Source: Lycium barbarum (Eukaryota > Streptophyta > Magnoliopsida > Solanales > Solanaceae). From it: a stretch of DNA of 64,000 nt. Numbering within the stretch: position 1 is the stretch's first letter; each line of letters begins with the position of its first letter. The DNA lies in contig NC_083341.1 of NCBI RefSeq assembly GCF_019175385.1, forward strand, positions 88,376,321 to 88,440,320, given 5' to 3'. Below the pieces are notes generated by a model, which searched no databases, was not told where the DNA came from, and saw only the letters and a list, made by a program, of their open reading frames with translations. Shown here piece by piece: positions 34,151-46,150 of this stretch. Made by a program: the position numbers and the translations under genes.

Positions 34151-36841
34151 TGTCACGCCCCATATCAAGAGAGGCGTGGCTGGCACTTGGTACCACACTC
34201 AGCCCGAGCGAACCACTCTGCATTTGTAACTCTAAAGGGGTAACCTTAACTTAGGCCGACAAGCCTACCTGTACTTAGACAATACCAACAAGCCGACAAG
34301 GCCACATTCTGAATATATACAAAAGACGGGTTATCTCATCTGAATGGGTAAAACGCACCTAAGACATATATATACAACTGAGCAAGCCAACGAGGCTACT
34401 ATTACCATACAAAACCAACAGTTCCTAAAATAGAGATATACAAGGCCGACAAGGCTGTCACACTGACACACTATAGACAGGACTCGTCCACAAGCCTTTA
34501 GAGAAAGCATAACTGTATCATGGTCGGATAGGGCCCCGACCTGCCTATCCAATCTGTAATCGCAAAAGAAAGACTCCAAAAGACCCAGCAACTCCGAACA
34601 AAGGGAGCTCACCAACCAGCTGATATTAGGTCCCGCCTACTGGGGAGGTCGGTCAGCCTATCAATCCGTACCTACAGGCATGAATGCAGCACCTCCGGCA
34701 AAAGGGTTGTCAGTACAAAATAATGTACCGAGTATGTAAGACAACAGATAACTAAACTGAAAACAATATAAGCTGGAGGCCGAAGAATGCCTGAATATCT
34801 CACCTGATCTGTCTCATGTGAAACGTAAAGCAATAATATAATATATCTCACTGTCCAAGTGGCCAGGCTTGAAAAAAATATATATGTACATATCACGTGT
34901 AAACTAAAATATATGGAGATGTCAAACATGTCTCTTTCTAACTCTTCTATTAACAATAAACTAAGGAGCGGATAGAAATCCCTCGGAAAATACAATATCA
35001 CATCTAGAACTGTTACACCTCTATGATAGCTCTAAACAATAATTCTCTTTCTTTACATGATTCGATAAATGCTTATTACCTACGGATCATTCCAAGAAAA
35101 GAAATGATAGCCATTACATACCTCGAGTCTCTAATACGATCCAATAACAAACTCGTCGTAACTAGTACGCCAATCCTATAATAAAGGAATACATATATGA
35201 ACGTAGACGACACTAGTATATCGCGTACATCAAACGATAAATCAATCTAAAATGAAACGGACAACATTTCCCAAATTCTTTAATCACTACAACTTAACAA
35301 GTAGCTCACAACAACAACAACAACCTCTTTTAAGTCCCTTTGAACTCAAATCATCAACATTCAACAATATACATCAAAACAACCCAATATATGCTTCGTA
35401 TACGCTACTTTATACACTTCCTTCTTCCAACTTCAAGAGGCATATCAATAACAACACAGCAACAACATAATCTACTATCCATATTTAAGAAAATTACTTT
35501 CATATCACAATAATAAAAAGTTCTAAGATAGCCCATAAGATCAAGACAAGTTTTAACACAACTTGAGTTCTTCTTCCACAAATTCAAGATCCGACAAGTT
35601 GTATAAAGACTAAACAACCTCAAGAACATGTATGAGGGATGAAATTTTACCTTAGCAACTAGAACCTACTAGTTATGCTCCAAACATTCAAGCCACAAGC
35701 AACTATGACGACCACGAGAGGTAGAATGATTAGAACTCGAGGTTTTCAGAGGAGAATGACTTTATTTAGGCTTACCTTATGTTGCTGGTCACGTTTTCCT
35801 CTTCAGAACAACATTTCCCCAAGGTTGAAGTTGCTGGAAATGTTGGTGTCTAAAGAAGTACTCAAAGTTGAAGTACATTTTCCCAAAGTGGAAGAAAGAA
35901 CCATCTAAAATGCAAAAGGTCACCACAAAAAAAATTGGTAAGTTGCGGAGGTTGAAAGTTGCAATGCGTTGAGGTTTTAGCCTCCGCTAGTTGCTACAAG
36001 AGGTCAAAACCTCCGCGAATTGCAACTTTCAACCTCCATAAATTACCTATTTTTTTGTAGTGGGTGTTGTATATGTATCTTACTAGGTTGTACCTATTAA
36101 TTTCATACAACATCAATGTGACCACTCTTAAATCAAAGTGGGGCTAATGGTGCAATTTAATTCTAAAGGAAACAAGCATTTTTATCCGTATGTATAGCCA
36201 TATATATTAGTCATCTCCCTTACTTCATGAAATGAGCCCACATGGAAAGGGATTCTTTAATACTTATCCAATTTAATGTTTACTTAATTCCCTAATTGCA
36301 TGCTTGTCCCCACTTAATCAATAATTAATTCTTGATCTCAATTTACTTAAATATTAATCCTTTTAGCCCAATTCGTATACTCATTATCATGATCAAGTGA
36401 TACAGCACTAGTCCATAGCCTTGTTTGCCACACATAAAATATTATTCGCAATCATCGTCGTCATACTTTTCCGTATTAAATCATTTAGGACTTCACCCTT
36501 TTATACACCGGACTCTTAATTTTTATGCTTGAATATGACCAAATCCCCCGGGCTCGGGTATTGTTCATGTTAGACGTTCAATTTCCTAGTGCGCAAATAG
36601 AGGGGTATCATAGGCTATACTGTATTTCATTAAAAATAAATGTCGAACCTCGACGAAACTTATTTTCTTCGATTCGTTTAACTTCAAATCCTTTCAACAC
36701 ATACTAAACATGAACTTAAGCCGTTATATGCGTAAGTTGAACATGTCTAATCCCATAAAACCTCAAGGATAATCCCACTCTCCAAATCTATAACGACTAA
36801 CTCACGATGAAACTCAACGTACGAAAGTACGAGGCATAACA
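34151..36841 (-). repeat. 3' LTR of TE7 (2.69 kb)
   Basis: Plus-strand ends TGTCACGCCCC and GGCATAACA; on the minus strand it starts TGTTATGCC at 36841, directly after the purine run at 36842-36857. It contains the stem-loop (34710-34731, one mismatch), AG|GTATGTAATGG (35121), CTAAG|GTAAAA (35650), TATA-like CCTAAATAAAG (35768-35778) and a MITE (35921-36062). The left flank is ACAAC; the partner duplication is missing because TE7 has no 5' end. Confidence 0.85.
35921..36062. mobile_element. CACTA-type MITE, 142 bp
   Basis: Near-perfect terminal inverted repeats of at least 60 bp: CACCACAAAAAAAATTGGTA on the left, CACTACAAAAAAATAGGTAA on the right when reversed. They continue with GGAGGTTGAAAGTTGCAAT in both arms. 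It is flanked by the 3 bp duplication GGT (35918-35920 and 36063-36065). CACTA termini and a 3 bp TSD are the signature of CMC/EnSpm-mobilised elements. It has no coding capacity and folds as one long hairpin. It sits in the TE7 LTR upstream of the TATA-like box. Confidence 0.92.
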
Positions 36842-36857
36842 TCCTTCCCCCGTTAAA
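36842..36857 (-). other. Polypurine tract of TE7
   Basis: The minus strand reads TTTAACGGGGGAAGGA, adjoining the 3' LTR start TGTTATG. This is the priming site for plus-strand DNA. Confidence 0.75.
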
Positions 36858-37049
36858 AACATTCGTTCTCGAATGTTAAACTCTTAGAAGTCTATAGGAA
36901 TTTCGGCAGAGTCTCCTCTGTAATCGTACTACTACCAACCTACCACACACCCCAACAACACAATATAATGCCATACTGGGCTACAATACTTAATAATAAC
37001 AATGGCTTTACATGACCAACAATAGTAACTGGTAACATACTACGCACCT

Positions 37050-38475
37050 GAGGGTGGGGATGTCTCGGTCTGAATCTCCCCAGACATCGAAAACAAGTGG
37101 GGATATCTAGATTTCATGTCTTCCTCTGCTTCCCAGGTCATCTCCTCAACGTTCTGGTTTTTCCAAAATACTTTTACTGAAGCTACATCTTTAGTTTGCA
37201 ATCTCCGAACCTGGCGGTCTAGAATAGCAATAGGAACTTCCTCATATGATAACTACTCTGTAACTTGAACATCGTCTACTGGTACGACTTTGGAAGGATC
37301 TCCAATAAACTTACGGAGCATTGATACATGGAAGACCGGATGTATAGACTCCAAATCTGAAAGTAAGTCTAACTCATAGGCTACTTGGCCTATTCTACGC
37401 ATAATCCGGTAAGGTCCGATGTATCTAGGGCTAAGTTTACCCTTCTTGCCGAACCTCATGACGCCTTTCGTTGGTGACGCCTTCAAGAATACCCATCATC
37501 TACTTGAAACTCTCAATATCATCATCAATTATCGGCATACGACTTCTGATGACTTTGAGCCACTAATAATCTCTTTTGAAGAAGCTTAACTCTCTCAACT
37601 GCCTAGTGGACCAAGTCAGGCCCCATTCTCCAAATTTCAAACCATCTGATAGGAGATCTACACTTTCGCCCGTAAAGCGCCTCATATGGGGCCATCTGAA
37701 TGCTAGAATGGTAGCTGTTATTATATGCGAACTCAAGAAGTGGCAAATGATCATCCCAGCTACCTCTGAAGTCCAATACACATGCCAGTAGCATATCCTC
37801 GAGCGTCTGAATAGTGCACTCAGCCTGTCTATCAGTCTGGGGATGGAAACCTATACTAAGGTTCACCTGCATCCCTAATTCCTTCTGGAAAGACTTCCAG
37901 AAGTTAGCTGTAAATTACGCGTCTCTATCCAAAATAATAGATATTGGAACACCGTGGCGGTATACTATCTCTAGAATGTATAACCTCGCATAGTCCTCAG
38001 CGGTATAAGCAGTCCTGATTGGCAGGAAATGCACTGATTTTGTCAGCCTGTCAACAATCTCATATATCGAGTCAAACTTAAGCTAAGATTGAGGTAAACC
38101 TATAATGAAATCCATATTGACCGCCTCCAATTTTCAAGTCGGAATGTCTATATCCTGGAACAACCCACTAGGCTTCTAGTGCTCAACTTTCACTTACTGA
38201 CAGTTAGGATACTAAGCTATGAATTCGGCTATCTCCTTCTTCATACCATTCCACCAGTAGACCTCTCTGATGTCATGGTACATCTTCATCGACCCTGGAT
38301 GGATAGAATAGTAGGAATAATGAGCTTCTTCCATACTCTACCGACGTAACCCTACAACATCATCAACACAAAACCTGCCTCGATACTTGAGGACTCCATC
38401 TCCAGTAATCTCAAATGGTGATTTCCTCTTTCGTGGAGTAGTATCTCTATAATGAATCAATAAAGGGTCCTCGTA
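37050..38475 (-). pseudogene. TE7 integrase and chromodomain
   Basis: Read on the minus strand: H2C2 remnant (GMKKEIAEFIA, one Cys lost, around 38.2 kb), catalytic core with IVDRLTKS (first D), IILDRDA (second D) and FHPQTDRQAE (E), then APYEALYGRKCRSP, the C-terminal GKLSPRYIGPYRI (37253-37486), and a chromodomain (PIAILDRQVRRLQ, VFWKNQ, EMTWEAEEDM) at 37053-37245. The chromodomain targets integration to heterochromatin and defines chromoviruses. Several stops stand where Gln codons are normal, and the frame shifts at least twice. The catalytic D, D and E are still present. Confidence 0.85.
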
Positions 38476-38949
38476 TTAACGCTTCATTACCTCAACTACC
38501 AAGGATGATGTCACTGTATCCTTGAGAGTAACTTCTGTATCCTCTGAGTCTATCAGTCTAACCCCTAAATTTGCTAAATTATGAATCTCATTAGCCAACT
38601 CTCTCTTTTTGTCCTGCAAGTATGCCAAACTGCCCATAGATCTACGACTGAGAGCATATACTACTATATTGGCCTTCCTTGGATGGTATAGAATATCAAC
38701 ATCATAGTCCTTTAGTATCTCTAACCATCGTCTCTGCCGCAAGTTCAACTCCTTCTGCTTGAATATGTACTGAAGGCTCTTATGGTCTGTATAGATATCA
38801 ACATGAACACCATATAGGTAATGTCTCCAGATCTTAAGTGTATGAATCACAACTGCTAACTCCAGGTCGTGGGTCGGATAGTTCTTTTTGTGCTTCCTGA
38901 GCCGTCTAAAAGAATAAGCAATCACCTTACCATGTTGCATCAATCGCAA
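38476..38949 (-). pseudogene. TE7 RNase H
   Basis: A 157-codon open segment with [20 protein letters not shown], the [10 protein letters not shown] motif and [16 protein letters not shown], ending with VVYALSRR where Asp is usual (ADALSRR type), so one catalytic position is lost. It is continuous with RT upstream and the integrase linker downstream. Confidence 0.87.
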
Positions 38950-39850
38950 CCCAATTCGACACCTGAAGCGTCACAGTAGAAAACATAACCTTAGACCCCT
39001 CGGGAAGTGTCAGGATTGGTGCTGAAGTCAATCTTTCCTTTAACTCTTGAAATCTTCTCTCGCAAGCATCTGTCCACCGGAACTTAGCTGCCTTCTGAGT
39101 CAGCTTCGTCAATGAGGCTGAAAGAGAAGAGAAGCCTACTACAAATCTCCTGTAATACGCTGCTAAACCTAAAAACCTACGAACCTCTATTGGTGTCGTC
39201 GGTCTAGACCAAGTCTTCACGGCCTCAATCTTCTGAGTATCGACTCTGATGCCCTCATCTAATACGATATGCCCTGAAGAACCCTAAGTACAGAGCGTAA
39301 ACGATCTGCATGCTCAGCTTATGATCAAGAATAGACCAGAATGTAATCTATAAATACAATAATGAACAAGTCTAAGAAAGGTCTGAATACGCTGTTCATG
39401 AAGTCCAGGAACATTGTTGGTGCATGTTTCAACCAGAAAGACATAATAAGAAACTCAAAATGACCATATCTGGTCCGGAATGCCGTCTTCGGAATACCGT
39501 TCTCTCTGACCCTGACCTGATGATAATCTGATCTCAAGTCTATCTTCGAGAAGCTTCTGGCACCATGCAACTGATCAAATAAATCATCTATCCTTGGAAG
39601 TGGATACTTGTTCTTAATCGTCACCTTATTTTAACTGCCTATAGTTGATGCACATCCGCAGCGAACCATCTTTCTTTCTCACGAACAATACTGTGGCTCC
39701 CCACAGTGATGTACTAGGTCTAATAAAGCCCTTCTTGAGCAAATCCTTCAGCTGCTCCTTCAATTCCTTCAACTCAGCAGGGGCCATCCTATAAGGAGGG
39801 ATGGATATCGGCTGAATATCTGGTAACACGTCTATAACAAAATTCATCTC
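38950..39850 (-). pseudogene. TE7 reverse transcriptase
   Basis: Three open pieces in changing frames. The fingers (39626-39847: [26 protein letters not shown]) and palm (39325-39624: [26 protein letters not shown]) end in [13 protein letters not shown], where the YXDD-type box reads FIDY. The second catalytic Asp is therefore Tyr. The thumb (38927-39220: EVRRFLGLAAYYRRF) follows. There are stops or frameshifts near 39624 and 39325-39220. It synthesised cDNA in the active ancestor. Confidence 0.87.
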
Positions 39851-40257
39851 CTGCTCTGGTGGAATACCTCAAAGATCATCTAGGAACACATCTAGGAATT
39901 CATTAACCACTGAAACAGACTGAAGAGTTGACGATTTGACTTCTGCATTCTGAACTCGAACTATATGATAGATACAACCCTTCGAATCATCTTCTTTGCC
40001 TTGAGATAGGAAATAAACCTACCTCTCTGTGAAGCTATATTTCCCTTCCATTCCAAAACTGGTTCACCAGGGAAGTGTAAAAAATCTTTGTCCAGCACCC
40101 CATATTAGCATAGATAGAATCTATCCAATCCATACCTATAATAACATCGAAATCGACCATCTGTACCTCTATAAGATCTGCTAGGGTCTGACGGCCACAA
40201 ACAACTACTGAACAACCCCGACAATACTTTTCTGGCTCGTTAGTGAAAACATCTAAC
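39851..40257 (-). pseudogene. TE7 protease C-terminal half
   Basis: The minus strand encodes VVVCGRQTLADLIEVQ, then MVDFDVIIGMDWI, the C-terminal flap and hydrophobic core of chromovirus aspartic proteases. The catalytic DSG part and the whole gag are missing because the sequence jumps to TE8 near 40.26 kb. The linker to RT (39851-40000) has stops. Confidence 0.75.
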
Positions 40258-40259
40258 TG

Positions 40260-40814
40260 TTACATCCTGACGGTCTCGTCAATCCGTGGATATTCCGAAA
40301 CACCCTCGAAGATCAACCGCCGCTCCTCAAATATGTTTCTCTGCGGCTTGCCCCCATTTTTTGTCTCGGCCATCCATTGGTCATATAACTCTTTTGAACC
40401 TTTGACCGAGATCCTAAGTTTTTCTTTCTCTAAAAGTTTGGTCCAGATGGATAATTTCCCACCCTCTGGTGGTGAATCATCATCCTGAGCTTGGCTAGAA
40501 CTTGGATCCTTTGAGTCGCTCTCTTGCTCAGTTTGTTGGGTCGCCCCCTTGCTTGCTGCTTCCACGTCAAAATCTCCCTCTTCGAACTGGAAGGCTTCAG
40601 ACTCAGACCTGGATGGTGTCATGGTTGGGGGGGGGGGCATAGATGTGCCTTTTGCTGGGGCTCCTCTGACCTTCGGTGGATGTATAACCTCTCTGGACTC
40701 GGACTATGAATTTTCTCCTTCAGAATTGGAGGTTTCATCCATCAATTTAAAGTTCGAGCCCACTTTCTTTCCTTTGCCCAGCTTTCCTTGTAGCATTTCT
40801 TTTCTGACCCATTC
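40260..40814 (-). pseudogene. TE8 env-like / plant-transposon-protein frame (N-terminal part)
   Basis: An acidic Ser/Asp/Glu-rich N-terminus (SRSESEAFQFEEGD, DPSSSQAQDDDSP) is followed by a more ordered part (ELYDQWMAET, GGKPQRNIFEERRLIFEG). This resembles the frame found 3' of integrase in Athila-like elements, often labelled putative plant transposon protein or env-like; I recognise it by memory of the family only. One in-frame stop lies at 40704-40706, and the frame is cut at about 40260 by the TE7 junction. An 11-G tract (plus strand, 40627-40637) makes the reading length-sensitive. The role is unknown. Confidence 0.6.
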
Positions 40815-42181
40815 CTGCAAAAGACACATCCTATTAGTTACTATGAAACAACTAAACAAAAGCGAAAACAAAAGAGCTGTACATAAAAAAAAAAAAAAAA
40901 AACTATGTTCGGTCTGTGACCGTAAAGTTAAAATACAGACCGTAAAGTGAAATACGGTCTGTAACTCAGGTCGCATTGTGCCATCTTTCATTTTTGGACT
41001 TCACTGTTTTTTTACTTTTCAATATAACTACTAAATACGACCATAGAGTGAAATACAGTTCGTAACTCAGGTTGTAATGTGCCATCTTTTATTTTGGACT
41101 TCACTGGTCTTTGGCTTTTCAATAACGATTAAATACGGACCATAAAGTGAAATACGGTTAATATACTGAGTTTGTGTTATGCTTCAGACAGTCACAGAAC
41201 CACTTTGTTTTGGGTGTTCAAGGAAACAACAATTACATCAATTATTCATGGTTTCACATTGTTTACGGGGTTGGGTTACTCAGAATTCACCCAATTTCTT
41301 TTCAAGTACTCATGGTTCATCCTTTTGGTGGGCATAACAAAACTTGAAGTTTGAAATTCAAGTTTTGGAATGCCCTCCAACCTATTTGGGTCTTTGTAAC
41401 CAACTTCCCATGAGAATTACAATCTTAGAACAACATTACCCCAATACAAGATCATTAACCAAGAACAAATTTCACAAAATCCTAGTTTAATCAACACCCA
41501 AAAGCTATTTCATACCCCAAATTAAGTAAATTAAGAGTGGAGAATGTCAATCATACCAGTAATGATGAACAAGAGATGACAACCTTGAATAAATTGAGAG
41601 AAAAATCAACAATGAGAAATTAAACCTAGGGCAGAGAGATTAGGGTTTAGAATTTGCGAAGATAGATGAATTTGAGAGTGTGCAATGATGTATTTATGGA
41701 GATGGGGGGTGGAAGATCATGGGTTTGTGAGTGGAAGGTCGCGGGTTTGGTTATTAAAGAGTGGGAGTTGTGTTTGAAGTGTTGGGAATATGAAAAGAGG
41801 CGGTACCTATGACTTCTCTCCTTCTCTGCCCGTTTATTTAAGTGACTGCCCGTTATTTTTTTTTCAATCACTAAATACTATCCGTAAAGTGACATACAAC
41901 CCATATTTAATGATGTTTGTTGAGACAGTGCACTGTGTTGTGTCATGAAGGATTACGACCAGGTTTACTGGCCATATTTCAAAATACAATCCGTATTCCA
42001 TGGTTGTAATTTTTCATGTTACAATACAATGCTACTATTTTGTGACATTGTTAAATACGCGTTGTTTTATGTCCTGTATTGTGAAATACAGTCCGTAAAT
42101 CCAAGGTGTATTTTGCAATGTTGCAAAACAGTCTATCTGATGCTTAACTTACATGTTATTCATCAAAGTTTTCTGCAATAT
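40815..42181 (-). other. TE8 spacer between integrase and env-like frame
   Basis: No coding sequence. On the minus strand: ACGGNCCGT-like palindromes (42110-41870), a TATA-like CCATAAATA (41691-41699), a leader ending CTG|GTATGA (41556), more palindromes (41165-40905), and CTTTTGCAG|G (acceptor-like, exon start 40814) right before the env-like frame. This fits an internal promoter with a ~740 bp intron; both are inferred. The spacer continues on the far side of TE9 at 53808-53993. Confidence 0.5.
42177..42181 (+). repeat. Target-site duplication of TE9 (AATAT)
   Basis: AATAT precedes TGTTACACC here and recurs at 53808-53812 after TGACA. Confidence 0.93.
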
Positions 42182-42486
42182 TGTTACACCTCAGAAATTT
42201 CCAATCTCGTACAGTGAATAGACTAACGAAGAATACGAGTATACGATGTTTTAATCAGAAGGGAATGACGTTTGACGACCCTAAGTAAGATTTCAAAGGC
42301 AATGGAAATAAGAGGTAGGTTATGAGCCCAACGACTATTTATAGGTTCTGAAAATGTGAAAACTTGCAGATTTGCACTTTGGTCTCGTCGATGAAATACA
42401 AACCGTAAAGTGGTATACGGCTCGTAAACTGCCTTGTCGTCTTTCAACATTCCAAAACTTCAACTTTCTCCCAAAGACTTGAATGG

Positions 42487-42491
42487 TTAAA
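42487..42491 (+). repeat. Target-site duplication of TE10 (TTAAA)
   Basis: TTAAA precedes TGTCACGACC here and recurs at 52229-52233 after ATATAACA. Confidence 0.95.
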
Positions 42492-45071
42492 TGTCACGAC
42501 CCAACCCCGTGGGCCATGACCAGTGCCCAAGAGTGACACTCGTATACCTACGTGTTAAACATAGTCAGGATGAAACTATAGACAATATAGGAATTGACAA
42601 AGATCCAAACGTTCACAATGTCACATATCATGATAATTTGTCTCCTGAGGAGTCACAACCAATCACATCGTAATAAAATACGCAAGCCGACAAGGCTGCC
42701 ACTATATATCTTTATAAACCACAAGCCGACAAGGCTGCCACAACATGTCAATACTATACATAAGCCGACAAGGCTATCAAAACATGTGAATACTATACAT
42801 AAGCCGGCAAGGCTATCACCACATGTCAATACCATACGTAAGCTGACAAGGCTATCACAACATGTCAATACCATACGTAAGCCATATAGACATGACTGAA
42901 CAAAACTTATACATAACCCACACATATGTCTACAGACCTCTAAGAGTATCGATAGCGAAATATGACGGGACAGGGCCCCATCGTACCCCTGGATAAACAC
43001 GTATATATACAACAAAAGATCTGTATCAAAAGTCCAAGCTCCGGAACAATGGAGCTCTCCAAGACAGCTGAGTGGAAATCCTAAGCTGGAGGATCGCCAA
43101 ATTGAGTATCTGTACCTGCGGGCATGAAACGCAGCCCCCCTCGCCCCAGAAGAAAGGGGGTCAGTACGAGCTATGCACTGAGTATATAAAGCATGAAATA
43201 CAGTAAAGAGGATCTTGACTGAAATAGAGATCACAGGAGACAAGTATGACATTCAGAATACCAATATACTTGCCTTATGAAATGTAAATCGTGCATATTA
43301 ATATCATATATCATACCCGGCCCATTATGGGACTCGGTGACATAATCATATCCTCATCATATATATATATACCGTACCCGGCCCTCTAGTGAGGGACTAG
43401 ATGACATAATCATATCATCATCATATATATATACCGTACCCGGCCCTCTAGTGAGGGACTCGGTGAATAAAGTCATCACATGCCATCCTTGGCGCCATAA
43501 TCACATCATCATATCGTCATATCATCATATCATCACATCATCATATCATTATATATATACATATACCGTACCCAGCCCTCTAGTGAGGGACTCGATGAAC
43601 AATACAGTGAACTGTGCACGAGAACATACTCGGCCCGGGACTCGGTGAAAGATATATTGAGGCATGCACGAGCAGAGTAGTGAGCAACCATACGCAAACT
43701 AAATTATATTTGAGACTCAATAGAATATTCAAACGAACTATCATTTGGAAATCAAGACAATAATCACATCAAGTACCCTTCGAATGTCACTATGGAATAT
43801 ATCAAATAGAACTTCAGAAATCATAGATACGTGTCAAGACACAATGAATTAGCTTCTGAAAATCAAGAACATTAGCCATCCTTGTGGCTCTAAGAATAGG
43901 AGCTTCTTTGGAGTCATATATATACGTCGTCTGTTTGTTTCATAAAGATCATGCCAAGAAGAAAAAAGGGTTAGTTTTACATACCTGTTTAAGGTTAATC
44001 GTAATCTCGTTCGCTTCGTCGCCCCTTTAGCCTATTTAATATAAAAGTAACGCTATCGTTAGTAAACTATACTTCCTAGCTCATAAATCTGTAACCAATC
44101 GCCTATAGGACTCATTCTTTAACTTATACTTTCTCGATTAGGGTTTTCATTAGTTAAGGACTTAACGGATATCGGGCAGCATTTCCCCTATATATTCGCC
44201 TAACCCGAATTTCCAATTATCCTCCTGTTATCACAGAAATACCAACAATAACAGCAATAGAGATATGCATACAAAATTCTTACAATTCAGCCCATAAACA
44301 ATTCTAACAATCCAACAACCCTTCTTAATCCTTCTCGACCCACAATTTCATATAACAACGATCTCATGCATTTTCTTACTTCCAATTTCAATCAAACAAA
44401 TTTTAATAATTCCATCACAATACTATTAATACAATTACACCACAAAATAAGAAAATCTTACCTAAATTTTCTCGAAGGAATTTCTACACTTAATTGCTCC
44501 AATTTCACATTTTCTTCTTCCCCAATTCAATATCCAATGTTGCTGTCACCTCCTTGAACTTGTAATTCACTTGAACTTGATCAAAATATTCAACAAAACA
44601 AATTTTTCTCCATCACCATGGCTGGCCGAGAGCAGCCATGGAAGTTTTTTTTTTTTCCTAACTTGATTTTTGGTAAAATGAATTCAAGTGTTGATTCCTT
44701 CATTTGCCAATTGTTTATATATGGCTCCCCATGTATTGCCACGTCCACCCCCTCTAATGACTCACCAAAATATTTTGTTGAATTGTTATTATTATTTTTT
44801 TTAAAAAACTAAAACAGGTGGGGCCCACATATAGTAATTAAGTTAATTAATTTTAATTAATCACTAATTTTTGCTTAATAATTTAATCACAATTAATTAG
44901 TACCTAATCCCTTATAATATTTCTACACTAAATAAAATTTATAAACAATTTGTGTTCTAATTAAAATTGAAAATTAAAAGTTCCTATTTCGTATCCGAAA
45001 ATGATCCCGTCTTTAACTTAATTCGGTTAGCTTGCGAATAATCTCGACGTATAAGAATACGGGATATAACA
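42492..45071 (-). repeat. 3' LTR of TE10 (2580 bp)
   Basis: Plus-strand ends TGTCACGACCC and GGGATATAACA. It is nearly identical by eye to 49718-52228; the 69 bp length difference is mostly one extra ~65 bp ACCGTACCCGGCCCTCTAG unit here (43370-43450). It includes the stem-loop (43161-43181, one mismatch) and CAG|GTATGT (43984). Confidence 0.93.
42681..42890. repeat. ~42 bp tandem array in TE10 LTRs, five copies
   Basis: The unit contains AAGCCGACAAGGCT(G/A)(C/T)CA plus a CATGTCAATAC tail. The same array is in the other LTR (49909-50110). TE11's LTR has a single copy (59655-59676), so the array expanded after the two split. Frames reading through it are artefacts. Confidence 0.85.
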
Positions 45072-45086
45072 TCCTTCTCCCCTTTA
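45072..45086 (-). other. Polypurine tract of TE10
   Basis: The minus strand reads AAAGGGGAGAAGGA next to the 3' LTR start TGTTATATCCC. Confidence 0.8.
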
Positions 45087-45219
45087 GAACATTCGTCCGC
45101 GAATGTTGAATTGGTCCTGTAAGTCTTTTAAGAATTTCGGGGAAGTCTTCCTTATCACTAATACATATAGTTTCATCGATTAATCAATATAATCAAGTGA
45201 GGAGTTTAAGTTACATGTA

Positions 45220-46150
45220 GGCATAGGGAACAAGTAAGGGTACTTATTCTTCATCTCCTCCTCGGCTTCCCAGGTCATCTCTTCTCTATTGTTGTTTCGC
45301 CATAACACTTTGACGGAAGCCACGTCCTTGGTTCATAATCTCCTAACCTGCCGATCAAGTATGGCTATAGGCTGCTCCTCGTAGGTTAACTCCTCCGTCA
45401 CCTGGACATCATCCACGGGAAATACTCTGGAAGGATCGTCTATACATTTGCGAAGCATTGACACGTGAAAGACTGGATGTACTGCTTCCAAATCAGACGG
45501 TAGGTCCAACTCGTAGGCAACCCGGCCTATCTTACGGATAATCTGATAAGGCCCGATGTACCTCGGGCTTAGCTTCCCTTTCTTGCCGAATCTCATGACA
45601 CCCTTCATGGGTGACACCTTTAAGAACACCTAATCACCAACCTAAAATTCTAAGTGTCGACGTCGATTATTTGCATATGATTTTTGTCGACTCTGGGCTG
45701 CCAGTAACCTCTCCTGAATAAACTTCACTTTATCAACAGCTTGCTAAACCATGTCTGGGCCTATTTATTTAGTCTCACCAACATCAAACCAGCCAATAGG
45801 TGACATGTACTTCCTCCCATACAAGGCCTCATACGGTGCCATCTGAATACTCGAATGGTAGCTATTATCATAGGCAAACTCGATAAGTGTCAAATGATTA
45901 TCCCAGCTACCTCTGAAATCAATAATACGGGCCCGTAACATATCTTGTAGTGTTTGAATAGTACGCTCGGCCTGTCCGTCAGTCTGAGGGTGGAATGCTG
46001 TGTTAAGACTCACTTGTGTCTCCAATCCTTCCTGGAATGATCTCCAGAAGTTATCCATAAATGAGCTCCTCTTTCGGAGATAATAGCTGTGGGGACCCCG
46101 TGAAGTCTCACTATCCCCTTGAGGTATAACCCAGCATAGTCCTCAGTACT
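45220..46150 (-). pseudogene. TE10 integrase C-terminal half and chromodomain
   Basis: Minus strand: EDYAGLYLKGIVRLHGVP, then IISERGAHL where the second catalytic D is E, a one-base frameshift, FHPQTDGQAERTIQTL (E present), APYEALYGRKYMSP, a further frame change, GKLSPRYIGPYQI (45333-45629), a stop in RRL*, and a chromodomain (KVLWRNNNREEMTWEAEEEM) down to about 45.22 kb. The N-terminal zinc finger, first catalytic D, RNase H and RT are absent; upstream of about 46.15 kb the sequence changes to the non-coding interior shared with TE11. Confidence 0.85.

Noticed and set aside
42653..43252. 199-codon minus-strand frame (and its twin at 49879-50151)
   Set aside because: It is a read-through of the ~42 bp AAGCCGACAAGGCT array in both TE10 LTRs, repeated CGSLVGL-like units with no independent support.
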